DNA from: Duncaniella dubosii
GTDB lineage: Bacteria; Bacteroidota; Bacteroidia; Bacteroidales; Muribaculaceae
Length of the DNA: 64,000 nucleotides
Direction of reading: 5' to 3'
NCBI RefSeq assembly: GCF_004803915.1
Contig: NZ_CP039396.1
Coordinates: 2,108,001-2,172,000 of the forward strand
Shown here: piece by piece, positions 1 to 8,580 of the stretch
Layout of the letters: each line of letters starts with the position of its first letter
How positions within the stretch are numbered: position 1 is the stretch's first letter
Translations under genes and position numbers: made by a program
The notes under the pieces: model-generated
What the model saw: the letters and a program-made list of their open reading frames with translations, nothing else
Told to the model about the DNA's origin: nothing
Database searches by the model: none

Positions 1-461
1 ACTATCTCCAACAAGATAAAATATGGTTTGCGATAGACACTGATTCATGGGAGAAAGAGGGTAAGATAGCACCTCTCAGAAACTTCTGCAGGGCTATGAA
101 CGCGCGGATAACTGAGAAATACAGCGAGGCTAAACCGTATGAGGCATGGAATGTCGCGCAAAGTAACCCCTGCTTTGAAGTATGGCTATATTACCATCAC
201 TATGCAGACAGGCCGGATAGAGAAGATGTTGAAAAACAACCATCTGTCAAGGCGTATGTCAATAAACAAATCGCAGGTGGATTTGATTATCAACGAGACC
301 CGGCACGTCTCCAGGATGCAATAGACAACTCCGAGAAAAATTATACTCAGCAAGACAACGGCAACCCCGATTGGTTCGCCACTGAACAATTCCTTTTAGG
401 GAAAGAGATTATGGGCTTTGTAAAGACCGAAGTCCGTAAACTCCGCAACAAGCTGGGATAA
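1..461 (+). CDS. RloB-like protein, 5' end cut by window edge
   Basis: The reading frame is open from base 3, so the gene starts before the window; about 152 C-terminal residues are visible. The stretch DKIWFAIDTDSW near the edge and SNPCFEVWLYYHH in the middle match the acidic strand and the SNPCFELW-type motif that I associate with the RloB family (a TOPRIM-like fold). RloB proteins are usually encoded next to an RloA-type AAA ATPase in restriction/abortive-infection islands; such a partner would lie upstream, outside the window. The internal ATG at 96 is not the start, because the conserved motif begins before it. As the first gene of the ICE half it fits a phage-defence cargo role, but function is inferred from family alone. 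Confidence 0.72.
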   Translation, partial: YLQQDKIWFAIDTDSWEKEGKIAPLRNFCRAMNARITEKYSEAKPYEAWNVAQSNPCFEVWLYYHHYADRPDREDVEKQPSVKAYVNKQIAGGFDYQRDPARLQDAIDNSEKNYTQQDNGNPDWFATEQFLLGKEIMGFVKTEVRKLRNKLG

Positions 462-478
462 GATAAATAAACAAATAT

Positions 479-982
479 ATGGGATTTTTCAGATTTTTTA
501 TCATGTTGTGGGTAGCAATCGCCTTTACAACCTGTTCTGCCAATAATAAATCGGCAAATGGCAAGCATATTATTACTGACTCGGCAGGCTTGCAAGGTGA
601 TAGTCACATCACCTCTGCTTGCAAAATTATATTGGAGTATACACCGGCACCACAGATAGCTCGACCCTTATAATAGACAGGAACACCGATTCAAGTCTAA
701 ACTTATGGCTCCACTGCATATTTTGTCATTGGCAGCGATTTGACATATCCTGAAGTCAGGGCCATTATATCTCGACCATCTATGATTGGAACTGAAAAAC
801 AGAACCTAAAAAATACACAAATCGTTCTCCTTACCAATTCAGCCATTGACCAAAACGCTGAACTTCATACTGAATTTGATGCCTTGTATGATTATTTCAG
901 ACATCCGTACATCGAAGGAAATTATGGCTATCCAATATACTGCACAGGATGCTCCATTAAAGACAATAATTATGTGCATTAG
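479..982 (+). pseudogene. Decayed small secreted/lipoprotein gene
   Basis: An ATG at 479 opens a hydrophobic signal sequence with a lipobox-like FTTCS, then stops at 673. A related-looking stretch continues in another frame (YIGVYTGTTDSS, about 622-697) and returns to the first frame from about 701 to the stop at 982. The shifts are one in each direction and are not at long homopolymers, so this looks more like a decaying gene than a single read error. I recognise no family. The 479 start lies 17 bases after the RloB-like stop, so the two may once have been co-transcribed. Alternative: two unrelated short ORFs. Confidence 0.4.
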
Positions 983-1091
983 TAGCGATATGGAGGCATT
1001 AACCGAATAGGTACTTTGTCCGATTCTGCCATCTGTATCGCAATAAAAGGCGCATTTCGGCGTTTTATCTTAAACTAATAATCTCTTCATT

Positions 1092-1583
1092 ATGAATAAG
1101 TTTTTATTCTCACTGTTACTCTCGCTTATTTCATTTGGCATTGCCGGTTGCAGCGATGAGGATGATGTGGAAATCATCGACTTGAATCTTTTGGCCGGGC
1201 AATGGGAGGTTGTCTCGCAAACTCCTGAAAGAAACTGCATTTACGATATAACTGCCGCTCCTGATTTGACTGAGGGGACTTATGGTGGTCATTATGGAAA
1301 AATCACCACATATTATCTGACAGCAAACGGCAAACCATTATTCGACAAAGAATACAACTGGAGTATCCGATATATGGAGAACAATCAACCTTTGTTGGAT
1401 TTGACTTTAGTGGGTGAACTTGACAGTGAAGATCCTTGGGCCGGAAACTATTATTATAAAGTAACAAAACTCACCAGTTCAGTAATGTGGTGGCAAGCAA
1501 ACACAAACGGGGATAACACTATAATAAAATTTCGGCGTAGAACTGACCTTAAAATTAATCAGGAGAACAATTCTACGATTTAA
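1092..1583 (+). CDS. Putative lipoprotein, lipocalin-like size
   Basis: A 163-residue protein begins with a lysine-plus-hydrophobic signal peptide and a lipobox FGIAGC, so it should be lipidated at Cys20 and anchored in the outer or inner membrane. The mature part opens with LLAGQWEVVSQ, a phrase typical of Bacteroidetes lipocalin-like and META-type lipoproteins (beta-barrel with a conserved GxW), and is rich in aromatic residues. The C-terminus turns basic (IIKFRRRTDLK). There is no recognisable enzyme motif. It stands alone between the decayed gene on its left and the convergent HU cluster on its right, so context adds little. Function unknown. Confidence 0.7.
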   Translation: MNKFLFSLLLSLISFGIAGCSDEDDVEIIDLNLLAGQWEVVSQTPERNCIYDITAAPDLTEGTYGGHYGKITTYYLTANGKPLFDKEYNWSIRYMENNQPLLDLTLVGELDSEDPWAGNYYYKVTKLTSSVMWWQANTNGDNTIIKFRRRTDLKINQENNSTI

Positions 1584-1644
1584 TCAACAGTTGGCGCTAC
1601 TCATCTTTGTCGCGTTTGTATTACCCGTTTATCTTGCAAGTTTT

Positions 1645-1752
1645 TTATTCGAGTGAACGAAATATTATATCACAGTACGGCACAAGCCCGTCATCACCAG
1701 CTTGCCGTCCGTTGAGTTTTGCGCCACATTCGGGACAATATTTATACCTCAT
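1645..1752 (-). pseudogene. Zinc-ribbon remnant, NUDIX-type N-terminus
   Basis: A 35-codon frame starts 3 bases after the stop of the Cys-rich gene. It reads KYCPECGAKL then GDDGLVPYC, the zinc ribbon and Gly-Asp/Glu-x-Gly turn seen at the N-terminus of Bacteroidetes NUDIX hydrolases, but it ends straight after the third cysteine. The fourth zinc ligand and the whole hydrolase domain are absent. I read it as the stub of a larger gene; it could instead be a real micro-protein translated by coupling with the gene before it. Confidence 0.4.
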
Positions 1753-1755
1753 ATC

Positions 1756-1926
1756 TCAATCCCAGTCATTAAGGTTGGCTATTATGCGGTCGATGTCACT
1801 TTCATCGAAAATCTCCGGCTGTCTCTCGTAGCAATTATGGCAATGACATTCGCCCTCGCAATGGCAGTTACAGTCGGGAGTCAGTTCTTCAACCGCACTT
1901 TCGATATTTTGGTTTTCCTGTTCCAT
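1756..1926 (-). CDS. 56-residue Cys/His-rich small protein
   Basis: This short gene starts one base after the HU stop codon (TGA-T-ATG), which suggests translational coupling. The centre reads CNCHCEGECHCHNC, seven cysteines and three histidines in 14 residues, embedded in an otherwise acidic protein. That density of Cys-x-Cys and Cys-His pairs suggests metal binding (zinc, copper or iron), but I recognise no family. The acidic C-terminus (DESDIDRIIANLNDWD) is low in cysteine. It is the second gene of a leftward HU / Cys-rich / zinc-ribbon cluster on the ICE. Function is not known. Confidence 0.6.
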   Translation of the reverse strand: MEQENQNIESAVEELTPDCNCHCEGECHCHNCYERQPEIFDESDIDRIIANLNDWD

Positions 1927-1927
1927 A

Positions 1928-2203
1928 TCACTGAGCCACCTCCTTTTTGAACTCGGCCGATGGTTTGAAGAACGGGATATTATGTGCCGGGATTACGATA
2001 GTGGTATTCTTTGAAATGTTGCGTGCGGTTTTTTCAGCACGTTCCTTAACTTGGAATGTGCCGAAGCCACGGAGATATACGTTCTCTCCATGTGCGAGGC
2101 TGTCTTTTACTACAACCATAAATTGCTCAACCACTGCAAGAACACTTGTCTTGTCAATACCTGTGGTCTTCGCTATCTCGTTTACAATTTCTGCCTTAGT
2201 CAT
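1928..2203 (-). CDS. HU/IHF-family DNA-binding protein
   Basis: A 91-residue protein of normal HU length. It has the dimerisation helices (MTKAEIVNEIAKTTGIDK), the conserved LRGFGTFQVKERAEKTARN core and the DNA-inserting arm containing IPAHNIPFFKPS. HU bends DNA and compacts the nucleoid; element-borne copies may assist recombination or relaxosome assembly, though that is inference. A TAAATTTG box (2230-2237) lies just upstream. The stop is one base from the next gene, so it heads a small operon. Confidence 0.93.
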   Translation of the reverse strand: MTKAEIVNEIAKTTGIDKTSVLAVVEQFMVVVKDSLAHGENVYLRGFGTFQVKERAEKTARNISKNTTIVIPAHNIPFFKPSAEFKKEVAQ

Positions 2204-2229
2204 TTTGCGTACTTATCTGATTTAGACTG

Positions 2230-2237
2230 CAAATTTA
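2230..2237 (-). promoter_or_regulatory. -7 box for HU gene
   Basis: On the minus strand this reads TAAATTTG, matching the Bacteroidetes -7 consensus TAnnTTTG, 26 bases from the HU start codon. The -33 element is weak. Confidence 0.55.
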
Positions 2238-2261
2238 CTAAATTTTGAGGAGACTGCCTAT

Positions 2262-2288
2262 AAAAAAGCCTGTCCGAAACGAACAGGC
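2262..2288 (-). terminator. Rho-independent terminator after traX
   Basis: The arms GCCTGT and ACAGGC form a hairpin at 2268-2288. On the minus strand it is followed by a run of six T, so it ends the mobC-traX transcript. Confidence 0.75.
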
Positions 2289-2355
2289 CGAGACAGGAAT
2301 ATATGTATTCACAGATGCCAAATCCTGCTACGCAATAAAAATTGAATTTAAGTTA

Positions 2356-3075
2356 TCAACTGAATAGCGATAGCAACATCAGATGTACGGGGTATATGGC
2401 ATATAAGCTGTATTTGGCCGATTTGCTTCGTATGAAGCCACGGGTGCCGTCATACAGGAAGATTATTGCGGAGGCGAGCAACGCACCGGCTATGCCGTAG
2501 TGAGCCATCAAAGGAAACGTGAATATAATCTGAAGAATAGCCTGAGAGGGAAAATTTGTCGATGAACGCTCCAGCCACGGACGCATAGTCTGGTGCCGGA
2601 GAATGTAGAACACCGCTATCATCAGAACTCCGCGCCAGTCATAATCCGTTCCGAGCCACCATGCCAGAACAGCGATACCTGAAATACCGATGAACGACAG
2701 CGGCCCATGTTCACACATACGGTCGAATATGGCGAGTGCCACAACTCCGAGGGAGAGAGTGAACATGACATTATGCGTGCCGTCCGCTCCGTTGAGCAGA
2801 TACCACGGCAATTCACTGACTGCACCGGCAAGCAACAGTATCAGAAAATATCTCATACGGTCGCGGCTATGTGCGAACCCCTCGGCAACAAGGAAAGCGA
2901 ACACAGGGAACGCTATCCTGCCGATACATCGCAGACAGTCGTACATCGGAGTGTCAGGCTCCATAAGGAAGTAGGCGCAATGGTCGGCCACCATCGAGAG
3001 AATGGCGATAATCTTCAACGCACTTCCGGATAAGCGGAGCGAGAGGGGAACGGATATTTTGGCGGTAGTTTCCAT
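2356..3075 (-). CDS. traX: TraX family membrane protein
   Basis: A 239-residue polytopic membrane protein. It carries the TraX-family opening LRLSGSALKIIAILSMVADHC, the GRIAFPVFAFLVAEGFAHS block and a terminal YAIYPVHLMLL. In the F plasmid TraX acetylates pilin; in Bacteroidetes elements TraX-like proteins are common but their substrate is not established. About seven hydrophobic segments are visible. It starts 13 bases after the mobC stop, so it was the last gene of the mobC transcript and is now downstream of an IS66 insertion. A terminator follows at 2262-2288. Confidence 0.88.
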   Translation of the reverse strand: METTAKISVPLSLRLSGSALKIIAILSMVADHCAYFLMEPDTPMYDCLRCIGRIAFPVFAFLVAEGFAHSRDRMRYFLILLLAGAVSELPWYLLNGADGTHNVMFTLSLGVVALAIFDRMCEHGPLSFIGISGIAVLAWWLGTDYDWRGVLMIAVFYILRHQTMRPWLERSSTNFPSQAILQIIFTFPLMAHYGIAGALLASAIIFLYDGTRGFIRSKSAKYSLYAIYPVHLMLLSLFS

Positions 3076-3088
3076 GATAAGTAATTTA

Positions 3089-3266
3089 TTATTCAGTGCC
3101 GAGAAGTTCCTTCACCATATCGGCCACCTCCTGGTTGACACGCTTGAAATTGCGGTTGAGCATAATCTCCTTCTCTCGCTCACTGTCGAAAGAATAAATT
3201 TTAGGCAGCTCCACATAGTTGGATTCCTCCTCCTTGATACGTGCCATATCGAAGTGCGTCTTGCAG
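3089..3266 (-). pseudogene. mobC: mobC 3' remnant beyond IS66 copy 1
   Basis: Joined to the fragment at 5837-7976 after removing the IS and one copy of the 8-bp duplication, this gives an unbroken 769-codon frame (2,140 + 178 - 8 = 2,310 bases including stop). The tail encoded here runs from CKTHFDMARIKEEES to VADMVKELLGTE. The perfect restoration shows that the insertion is recent and that no other damage has accumulated. Confidence 0.88.
3259..3266. repeat. Target duplication of IS66 copy 1
   Basis: TCTTGCAG occurs directly before copy 1 (3259-3266) and directly after it (5837-5844). Matching flanks mark this copy as an unrearranged insertion into mobC. Confidence 0.93.
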
Positions 3267-3326
3267 GTACAACCGTCCGCGACAGCAGGTATAGCTTAAA
3301 AAAATAGCCGTCCAGGTTTTGGGCGG

Positions 3327-4928
3327 CTATTTTTGTGAGAGTTTCCAGCGGTCGGGAAGCAGGTCGCGGTATTTTTCGATCGGGGTGTTTGGCGGCCATG
3401 CGGCACATCGGTCGATTATGTCGCAGAAGTAGTCGAAGACGTTGACTCCGCAGCGGTGGCAGGTGATCGCAAGAGAGTGGTACAGGGCGGCGGCTTCGGC
3501 TCCGGAGTGGGAGCCGATTGTAAGTCGGCGACGGGTCAGGGATATGTAGCGGTTGATTCGCTCGACTTCGTTGTTGTCGAGTCTGTAGGTGGGTGAGGCA
3601 AAGATGCGTGGTATCTCGTCCCATTGTTTGAGTGCATGTTCGGTGGCGGCGAGCAGCGGGTCGTCGGGTGGCACGCCGATGCGGTCTTTGACTGCTGTCA
3701 GTCTCATGCGGATTTTCTCGAGCATCACCTTGGAGTATCGTTGTCTCCACTCAAGGTGCTTTCCCGCCGTCCATCCGTCTTTGCCTATGCGGTGCTGATG
3801 CTCGAAGTGGTAAAGGAGTCCGAAGAGCTTTGCTATTTCCTGCGCCTTTGGATTGTCTTTCAGATCGAGAAACTTTCGCTTGATGTGCTGCAGGCATGGC
3901 AAGCGTTTTATCCCGCTCATCCCACCGATTCCGATATGCCGGTATCCCGAGTAATAGTCGCACTGGAAGGCTCCGTTGAAGCCTTTTATGTGTTGCTCGA
4001 AGACTTCGGCCGAGCGGGAGCCGTCGTCATAGAAGAAGTACACAAGCCCGGTTGTCATGCCGACGAACACCCATATGTAGCCTTTCTTGATCTTTCTTCC
4101 CGAAGGAGTTGCCACCTGCAGCCGCACTTTCTGATAGGTCTCGTCACCGCAGATATAATTGTCCGCGACTATTGCCTGACCCAGCGCCTTGTATAGATTT
4201 TCCAGATGTACCCTTACCTTACTTACGAGCTTCTGTGCGGTGCCTTTGTCAAGGTCGAAGCCGTGGGCACGGAAGTATTCGACAGCATTTTCAAGTGGCA
4301 TGCAGTGGAGATAGCGTAGCTCGGCGAGTCCGGCTATGAAGGAAGATGTATACTGCGAGTTAAGCAGCGGTGTGGCGGGTGCGGAACCTTTGTATATTTT
4401 CTCGTCCTGCACGTATTTTCTGACCTTGTAGATAATTTTTTTGAAGCGCATCGGCTCCATGACGTAGCGCACGACATCGCACTCGCCGATAAACGTCGCC
4501 GCCTCGGGATTGAAGTCCGGACTGTCAGGCTCCACTATAATGGTCTCCACCTCACACTCCGGATGCGTCTTCCTTTTGGCGCCGTTGTTGGTACGTTTCT
4601 TCTCTGGCTTCTGCTGTCGAGTTTCGGATGTGGCAGGAGTCGTCACCGGTTTCTTCTGACGCTCCGACGGCGAGCCCTGCAGACGCTGCACTGCCTGACG
4701 CGCGGCTTTCTCTTTGCTCAGTTCCGCACTTTTGCCTTTCATAGCCTCCTCCATTGAGGCCATTTGCTTGCGCAGTTCATCTACAGTCGCCACAAGCTTC
4801 TCGTTGGTCGACTGCAGCTTTTCATTGGATAAAGTAAGCGAGCTGACAGAGGCCAACGCCTCGTCGAGCCGCCCTTGAAGGAACTCGATCTGACGTTGCA
4901 GAAACTCTATCAACTCGTTCTTTTTCAT
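3327..4928 (-). CDS. tnpC: IS66 transposase TnpC, copy 1
   Basis: A 533-residue DDE transposase. The N-terminus is a coiled coil (about 1-75) followed by a Lys/Pro/Thr-rich linker. The catalytic core shows the acidic residues in context: CGDETYQKV for the first Asp, CDYYSGYRHIG for the second and RLDNNEVERINRY for the Glu. The C-terminus carries the usual IS66 extension (HRCGVNVFDYFCDIIDRC). A TAACTTTA box lies only a few bases from the ATG, with a TTG about 20 bases further up, so tnpC probably has its own promoter and a very short or absent leader. Confidence 0.96.
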   Translation of the reverse strand: MKKNELIEFLQRQIEFLQGRLDEALASVSSLTLSNEKLQSTNEKLVATVDELRKQMASMEEAMKGKSAELSKEKAARQAVQRLQGSPSERQKKPVTTPATSETRQQKPEKKRTNNGAKRKTHPECEVETIIVEPDSPDFNPEAATFIGECDVVRYVMEPMRFKKIIYKVRKYVQDEKIYKGSAPATPLLNSQYTSSFIAGLAELRYLHCMPLENAVEYFRAHGFDLDKGTAQKLVSKVRVHLENLYKALGQAIVADNYICGDETYQKVRLQVATPSGRKIKKGYIWVFVGMTTGLVYFFYDDGSRSAEVFEQHIKGFNGAFQCDYYSGYRHIGIGGMSGIKRLPCLQHIKRKFLDLKDNPKAQEIAKLFGLLYHFEHQHRIGKDGWTAGKHLEWRQRYSKVMLEKIRMRLTAVKDRIGVPPDDPLLAATEHALKQWDEIPRIFASPTYRLDNNEVERINRYISLTRRRLTIGSHSGAEAAALYHSLAITCHRCGVNVFDYFCDIIDRCAAWPPNTPIEKYRDLLPDRWKLSQK

Positions 4929-5006
4929 GGTGTAAAGTTACAAAAAATATCTGACATTTGCAACTTTCCACGCCATTTATTTATTTGATTAACAAATTAT
5001 TAAGCC

Positions 5007-5363
5007 TTATTTTACGGCCATTCTGAAGCGATTTTCGACCATCACCTTCACAGGCGTGAGGCCCCTCATCAGCATATAGAAATCGTCCCATTGGAGCCTG
5101 CGCACGCCGTCATCGCCCTTTTTGAGCACCTCCCGGAAACGGCCTCGCGACAGTCTTTTTGTGTACATCAAAAATCCGTCGCCATCCCATTTCAACGCCT
5201 TCATGGTCTTGCGGTCCTTTGAGAAAAACACATACACATCGCCCGATGCCGGAGAATGCCCCTTCCACGACCACACCATCTGGGCCAGACCCCGGATGCC
5301 GTAGCGCATCGATACCGGCTGCCGGCATACCCAGAGCCGCATATCCGCCTCAAGACTCCACAT
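5007..5363 (-). CDS. tnpB: IS66 accessory protein TnpB, copy 1
   Basis: About 118 residues, of the IS66 Orf2 type: MRYGIRGLAQMVWSW near the start, DVYVFFSKDRKTMKAL in the middle and a basic end. It is needed with TnpA for transposition in studied IS66 elements, but its biochemical role is unclear. The chosen ATG overlaps the tnpA stop; a start 21 bases further in (MRLWVCRQ) is equally possible and closer to the usual family start. Confidence 0.9.
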   Translation of the reverse strand: MWSLEADMRLWVCRQPVSMRYGIRGLAQMVWSWKGHSPASGDVYVFFSKDRKTMKALKWDGDGFLMYTKRLSRGRFREVLKKGDDGVRRLQWDDFYMLMRGLTPVKVMVENRFRMAVK

Positions 5364-5766
5364 CACTCCTGCGTGTCATGACATCCACCAGAAGCGCCAG
5401 CCCCTCCGCGCTTATCTCTCCCAGACTCACGCCTCGGCCCCAACCGAGTTCGATGTGCACGTCACGCACGACACTGGTGGCACCGACATCCCGGCTCTCA
5501 TCCGCAACCTGAATACCGGGAACCTTAACCTCCCGGAATAACGGCCCGCCACCTTCCCGCGACGAATCCGGTCTCTCCGGCAGACTGCGTTGATAATCGC
5601 TTATGCTGATTTTGCGGCGCCGAAGCCACTCATAAAGCCGCTGGACGTTGACGCCGGTACCGGCACAGAAACGGTTCAATGCGATATAGCCGTCTGTCTC
5701 GCATTGATTCTTGTAACGCGTCCATGTCTCTGAATAGACATCGGACAAAGACTTGTTATAACCCAT
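5350..5766 (-). CDS. tnpA: IS66 protein TnpA, copy 1
   Basis: 138 residues from the ATG at 5766 (MGYNKSLSDVYSE). An upstream in-frame TTG was rejected because it lies inside the TATCTTTG -7 box. The centre (NRFCAGTGVNVQRLYEWLRRRKIS) looks like a helix-turn-helix that would bind the IS ends. The C-terminal half is variable. The stop overlaps tnpB by about 14 bases. Confidence 0.88.
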   Translation of the reverse strand: MGYNKSLSDVYSETWTRYKNQCETDGYIALNRFCAGTGVNVQRLYEWLRRRKISISDYQRSLPERPDSSREGGGPLFREVKVPGIQVADESRDVGATSVVRDVHIELGWGRGVSLGEISAEGLALLVDVMTRRSDVES

Positions 5767-5836
5767 GATTCTTTTTGTCGACAAAGATACAACTCTCTTT
5801 CGGAGTTCGTCAATATGCTATCGCGGATGGTTGTAC

Positions 5837-7976
5837 TCTTGCAGAAATACTTGGTTGTCTTGAACTCCTCGGAGTCCTCGATGTCAAAATGCGACAGCAT
5901 CTTTTCATCGGTGGCCGTGAAGTCACGTGCCGCCTGACCCGCAAGCCAGCCCGTAGCCATGTCTGCGATTTTTGCCGCCGGAACGAGATAGTCCATCTTC
6001 TCGGAAATGGAGGTTGAGATTTTCTGGTCGTTTATGGTGATTGATGTCGATGTCTGCTTCGCCTTGCCGAACACATCATTCTGCGCCCATTCAAGAGTCT
6101 CCTTGTTTCGTGCCGCACCCATGAATATGTTGCCGCAGGTCGTGATAATCTTCTGCATACCCACCTTGCCGTAGTCAGCCTCCAACTGCGGAAGCTCCTG
6201 AAAACCGAGAGTCACGGCAACCTTGTTGCTTCGCGCCGTGCCGATCAGTCGGTCAATCTTGTGGAAGTACAGAGTGGGAAGCTCGTCAACGATGATACTA
6301 ACAGGTATATTGCCTTTGGAATTGACACGGGTTATCAGACGGTTAAGCACAAGAGCGTTCAGAGAGCCGATGACCTGTTCCTTTTCGGGGTCGTTGGCAA
6401 TCACAAGATAGCTCGGACTCACCGGGTCGGAAATCTTCAAGTCAAAATCATCGCCGGTGAACACCCAATAGGCTTCAGGGGATACAAGCCGTGCCGCATT
6501 TACGCGGAGAGTACCCACCATACCTTCAAGCTGGTCGTTGGCTTTGTTCTCGTATGCGGACTTGAAGGGGGCCATCAGCGAGGCTATCTTATCGTCCATC
6601 ATCAGAATGTCGAACACCTCCGAATACTTGCGTCCGAGGAACGACAGCACATGGGGCATATCCGAAAACTCACCTGTGATAGTGTCCGGCTCAACCTCGT
6701 TTCCGTTCTCGTCCTCATACCAGCAGCGGTCAATCAATATCAGCTTACCCATGCGGTCGATATAGGAGAAGCCGTTAAGGTCAACGAACATCTTGTCCTC
6801 GTCGGTGGATACGTCGCGCCCGTTCTCGTTCACGAAGTCAAGCATGACCTCGCCGTTCTCGTCCAGAGCGTTGAAATCGTCCCAGTTGCGTATCACAAGC
6901 TCCAATTTCTTGCCCTCGTGCGATATATAGCGTTTCAGTTTTTTCCCTTTCAGAAAACCTGTCGGGTGGAAATTCACAAAGAAATAGATGATCGCCGCGA
7001 GGAAATTCTCTGCCGAGTTGGTGAAGAAAGCCTCCGAGCCGCCCTTTTTCTCGCCACCGCCCTTGTTGAGCGAGGCAAGAAGCGTGGCCGCCGTCTCCGA
7101 AGCCGCCGCGAGGTCGGGAATGTATTTACGCTGGATGGGGTTGATACGGTTTGAATACTCCACATCGGTAAAATTGACTATGCGGAAACCACACCCATTC
7201 GGCAGATTGCCGTAGTGCAAATTCTTGCAATACTGATAGAAAAGCGTCTTGGCAAGCGTCGGGAACTTATAGTCATATACCATCATGGCGAAGCCCTTTC
7301 GTGCGTGCTGCCTTATGAACGGATCTATTATGCCGAAAGACTTGCCGGAGCCGGGAGTACCCAGCACAATCGTACCACGGAACGGATTGATAATGTTGAT
7401 GTAGCCGTTGTGCATACGCTTTTTCCAGTAGAATATCATCGGGATATTCACTGAATAAGGTGTATTGACCTCCTGACGGGACTGTTCAAAAGATTCATTC
7501 TCAAAATTAAACCTGTCCTCGCCGACCTTGTGGTTGTAATACTTGGCAATACCGTCGAGTCCCTGGTGTACGAGCATTGTGCCGACCACCGAGCAGAAGG
7601 CATACAGGACACGGCTTGCAGGGAAGCCGAAGAGCGACATACCCCATGTGCCGTGATGGAAGATGAAGCACAGTCCTACGAGAGTGAGACCTGCAAGCAC
7701 CGGATATACCACCATAGTCTTCAGATTGAACTTCAACGCCTTTTTCGCTTTGGTGCCGATACATACCACACAGATGCAGACAAGTTCGGCAACCTTGCAC
7801 CCGGCCACGGAGTTGAACATCTTGAAGCGTCCGAGCAGGTCGAGTATGAACTGCGTCACGCGGTTGTCAGACGTGATAGGCAGGTTCATCACAATCTCGA
7901 TAATCAGGAATATGTAGATACAGCTACGGAAGTAGTTATACATCTGTTGCTGTTCCTTTGTTTCTTCAAAAGCCAT
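5837..7976 (-). pseudogene. mobC: Coupling protein MobC (VirD4/TraG type), interrupted
   Basis: This is the main part of the type IV coupling protein, which links the relaxase-DNA complex to the mating channel at the inner membrane. The N-terminus has several membrane segments (about 15-30, 60-75, 85-105, 120-140). Walker A is VLGTPGSGKSFG near residue 205 and Walker B is the VSIIVDELPTLYFHK region. IS66 copy 1 sits near the 3' end and removes the last 56 or so residues, which survive at 3089-3266. It is transcribed toward traX. The start at 7976 is 27 bases beyond the divergent toxin-antitoxin promoter. A truncated protein could be made, but the loss of the C-terminus makes function doubtful. 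Confidence 0.92.
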
Positions 7977-8003
7977 AGTCTGGGAACTTATATGGTAGAA
8001 TTA

Positions 8004-8034
8004 TTGTTTTTGTAATACATTTACACTAACTTTG
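8004..8034 (+). promoter_or_regulatory. Promoter of the toxin-antitoxin pair
   Basis: A perfect -7 box TAACTTTG lies at 8027-8034, with a TTG 20 bases upstream. The antitoxin start codon follows about 14 bases later, giving a very short leader. Confidence 0.6.
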
Positions 8035-8048
8035 CAGTATAAAATAAT

Positions 8049-8309
8049 ATGGATATGGAAATAGCACTGAAAAAGAACCAGAGCTTCCGCCTTTCCGTGG
8101 AACTCATTGACAGATTGAAGCAGCTTGCAAAACGGCAGAACCGCAGCCTAAACAATTATGTTGAGACTGTTCTACTTGATGCCGCCTACCACGAGCCTAA
8201 TGCTGTTACACTTGAGGCAATGGAAGAGGCGGCAAGCGGACGTCTCCGCAACGAGCCTGCCCTGAATCTTTCCTCGATTGAGGCGATGGAAAAATCCATG
8301 GGATTATGA
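8049..8309 (+). CDS. Ribbon-helix-helix antitoxin
   Basis: An 86-residue protein. The N-terminal half (KNQSFRLSVELIDRLKQLAKRQNRSLNNYVETVLLDAAY) is a ribbon-helix-helix DNA-binding domain. The C-terminal half is acidic and probably wraps the toxin, the usual layout of antitoxins that also repress their own promoter. The stop overlaps the toxin start (ATGA at 8306-8309). The pair lies antisense to the transfer operon between traO and mobC, which suggests insertion into the ICE as a stabilising module. A start at the second Met (8055) is possible. Confidence 0.85.
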   Translation: MDMEIALKKNQSFRLSVELIDRLKQLAKRQNRSLNNYVETVLLDAAYHEPNAVTLEAMEEAASGRLRNEPALNLSSIEAMEKSMGL

Positions 8310-8578
8310 AAAAACTCAAACCCGGCAGTCAATACAAGAAAGACTACAAGCGTTTCCGCAATAATCCGAAAAAGGTTGAAAAACTGTTCAGGATTATGGA
8401 GTTGCTACAAAATGAGGAGCCGATACCGGAAGAAAACCGTCCTCACCCTCTGACGGGGAATTATGCCGGCCACATGGAGTGCCATATAGAAGGTGATTTC
8501 CTTTTGATATGGTTTGACCCGGACACAGATGAGATCAATCTTGTGCGTCTCGGCTCCCATTCGGAATTGTTCGGCTGA
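8306..8578 (+). CDS. YafQ/RelE-type mRNA interferase toxin
   Basis: A 90-residue basic protein of the YafQ branch of the RelE/ParE fold. Its hallmarks are HPLTGNYAGHMECHIEGDFLLIW followed by LVRLGSHSELF at the end; the histidines and the final aromatic residue correspond to the YafQ active site region. Known members cut mRNA on the ribosome. It overlaps the antitoxin by four bases and ends 2 bases before the end of convergent traO. Confidence 0.88.
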   Translation: MKKLKPGSQYKKDYKRFRNNPKKVEKLFRIMELLQNEEPIPEENRPHPLTGNYAGHMECHIEGDFLLIWFDPDTDEINLVRLGSHSELFG

Positions 8579-8580
8579 TT

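Larger units (their letters stand above)
3267..5836 (-). mobile_element. IS66-family insertion sequence, copy 1
   Basis: A 2,570-bp element bounded by inverted repeats that match at 19 of the first 21 bases (GTACAACCgTCCGCGAcAGCA against GTACAACCaTCCGCGAtAGCA). It carries the IS66 trio tnpA, tnpB, tnpC read leftward. Within the IS, arms at 3300-3310 and 3324-3334 form a terminator that overlaps the tnpC stop. It interrupts mobC. It differs from copies 3 and 4 at one base seen by eye: T at 4957, where they have G. Confidence 0.96.
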
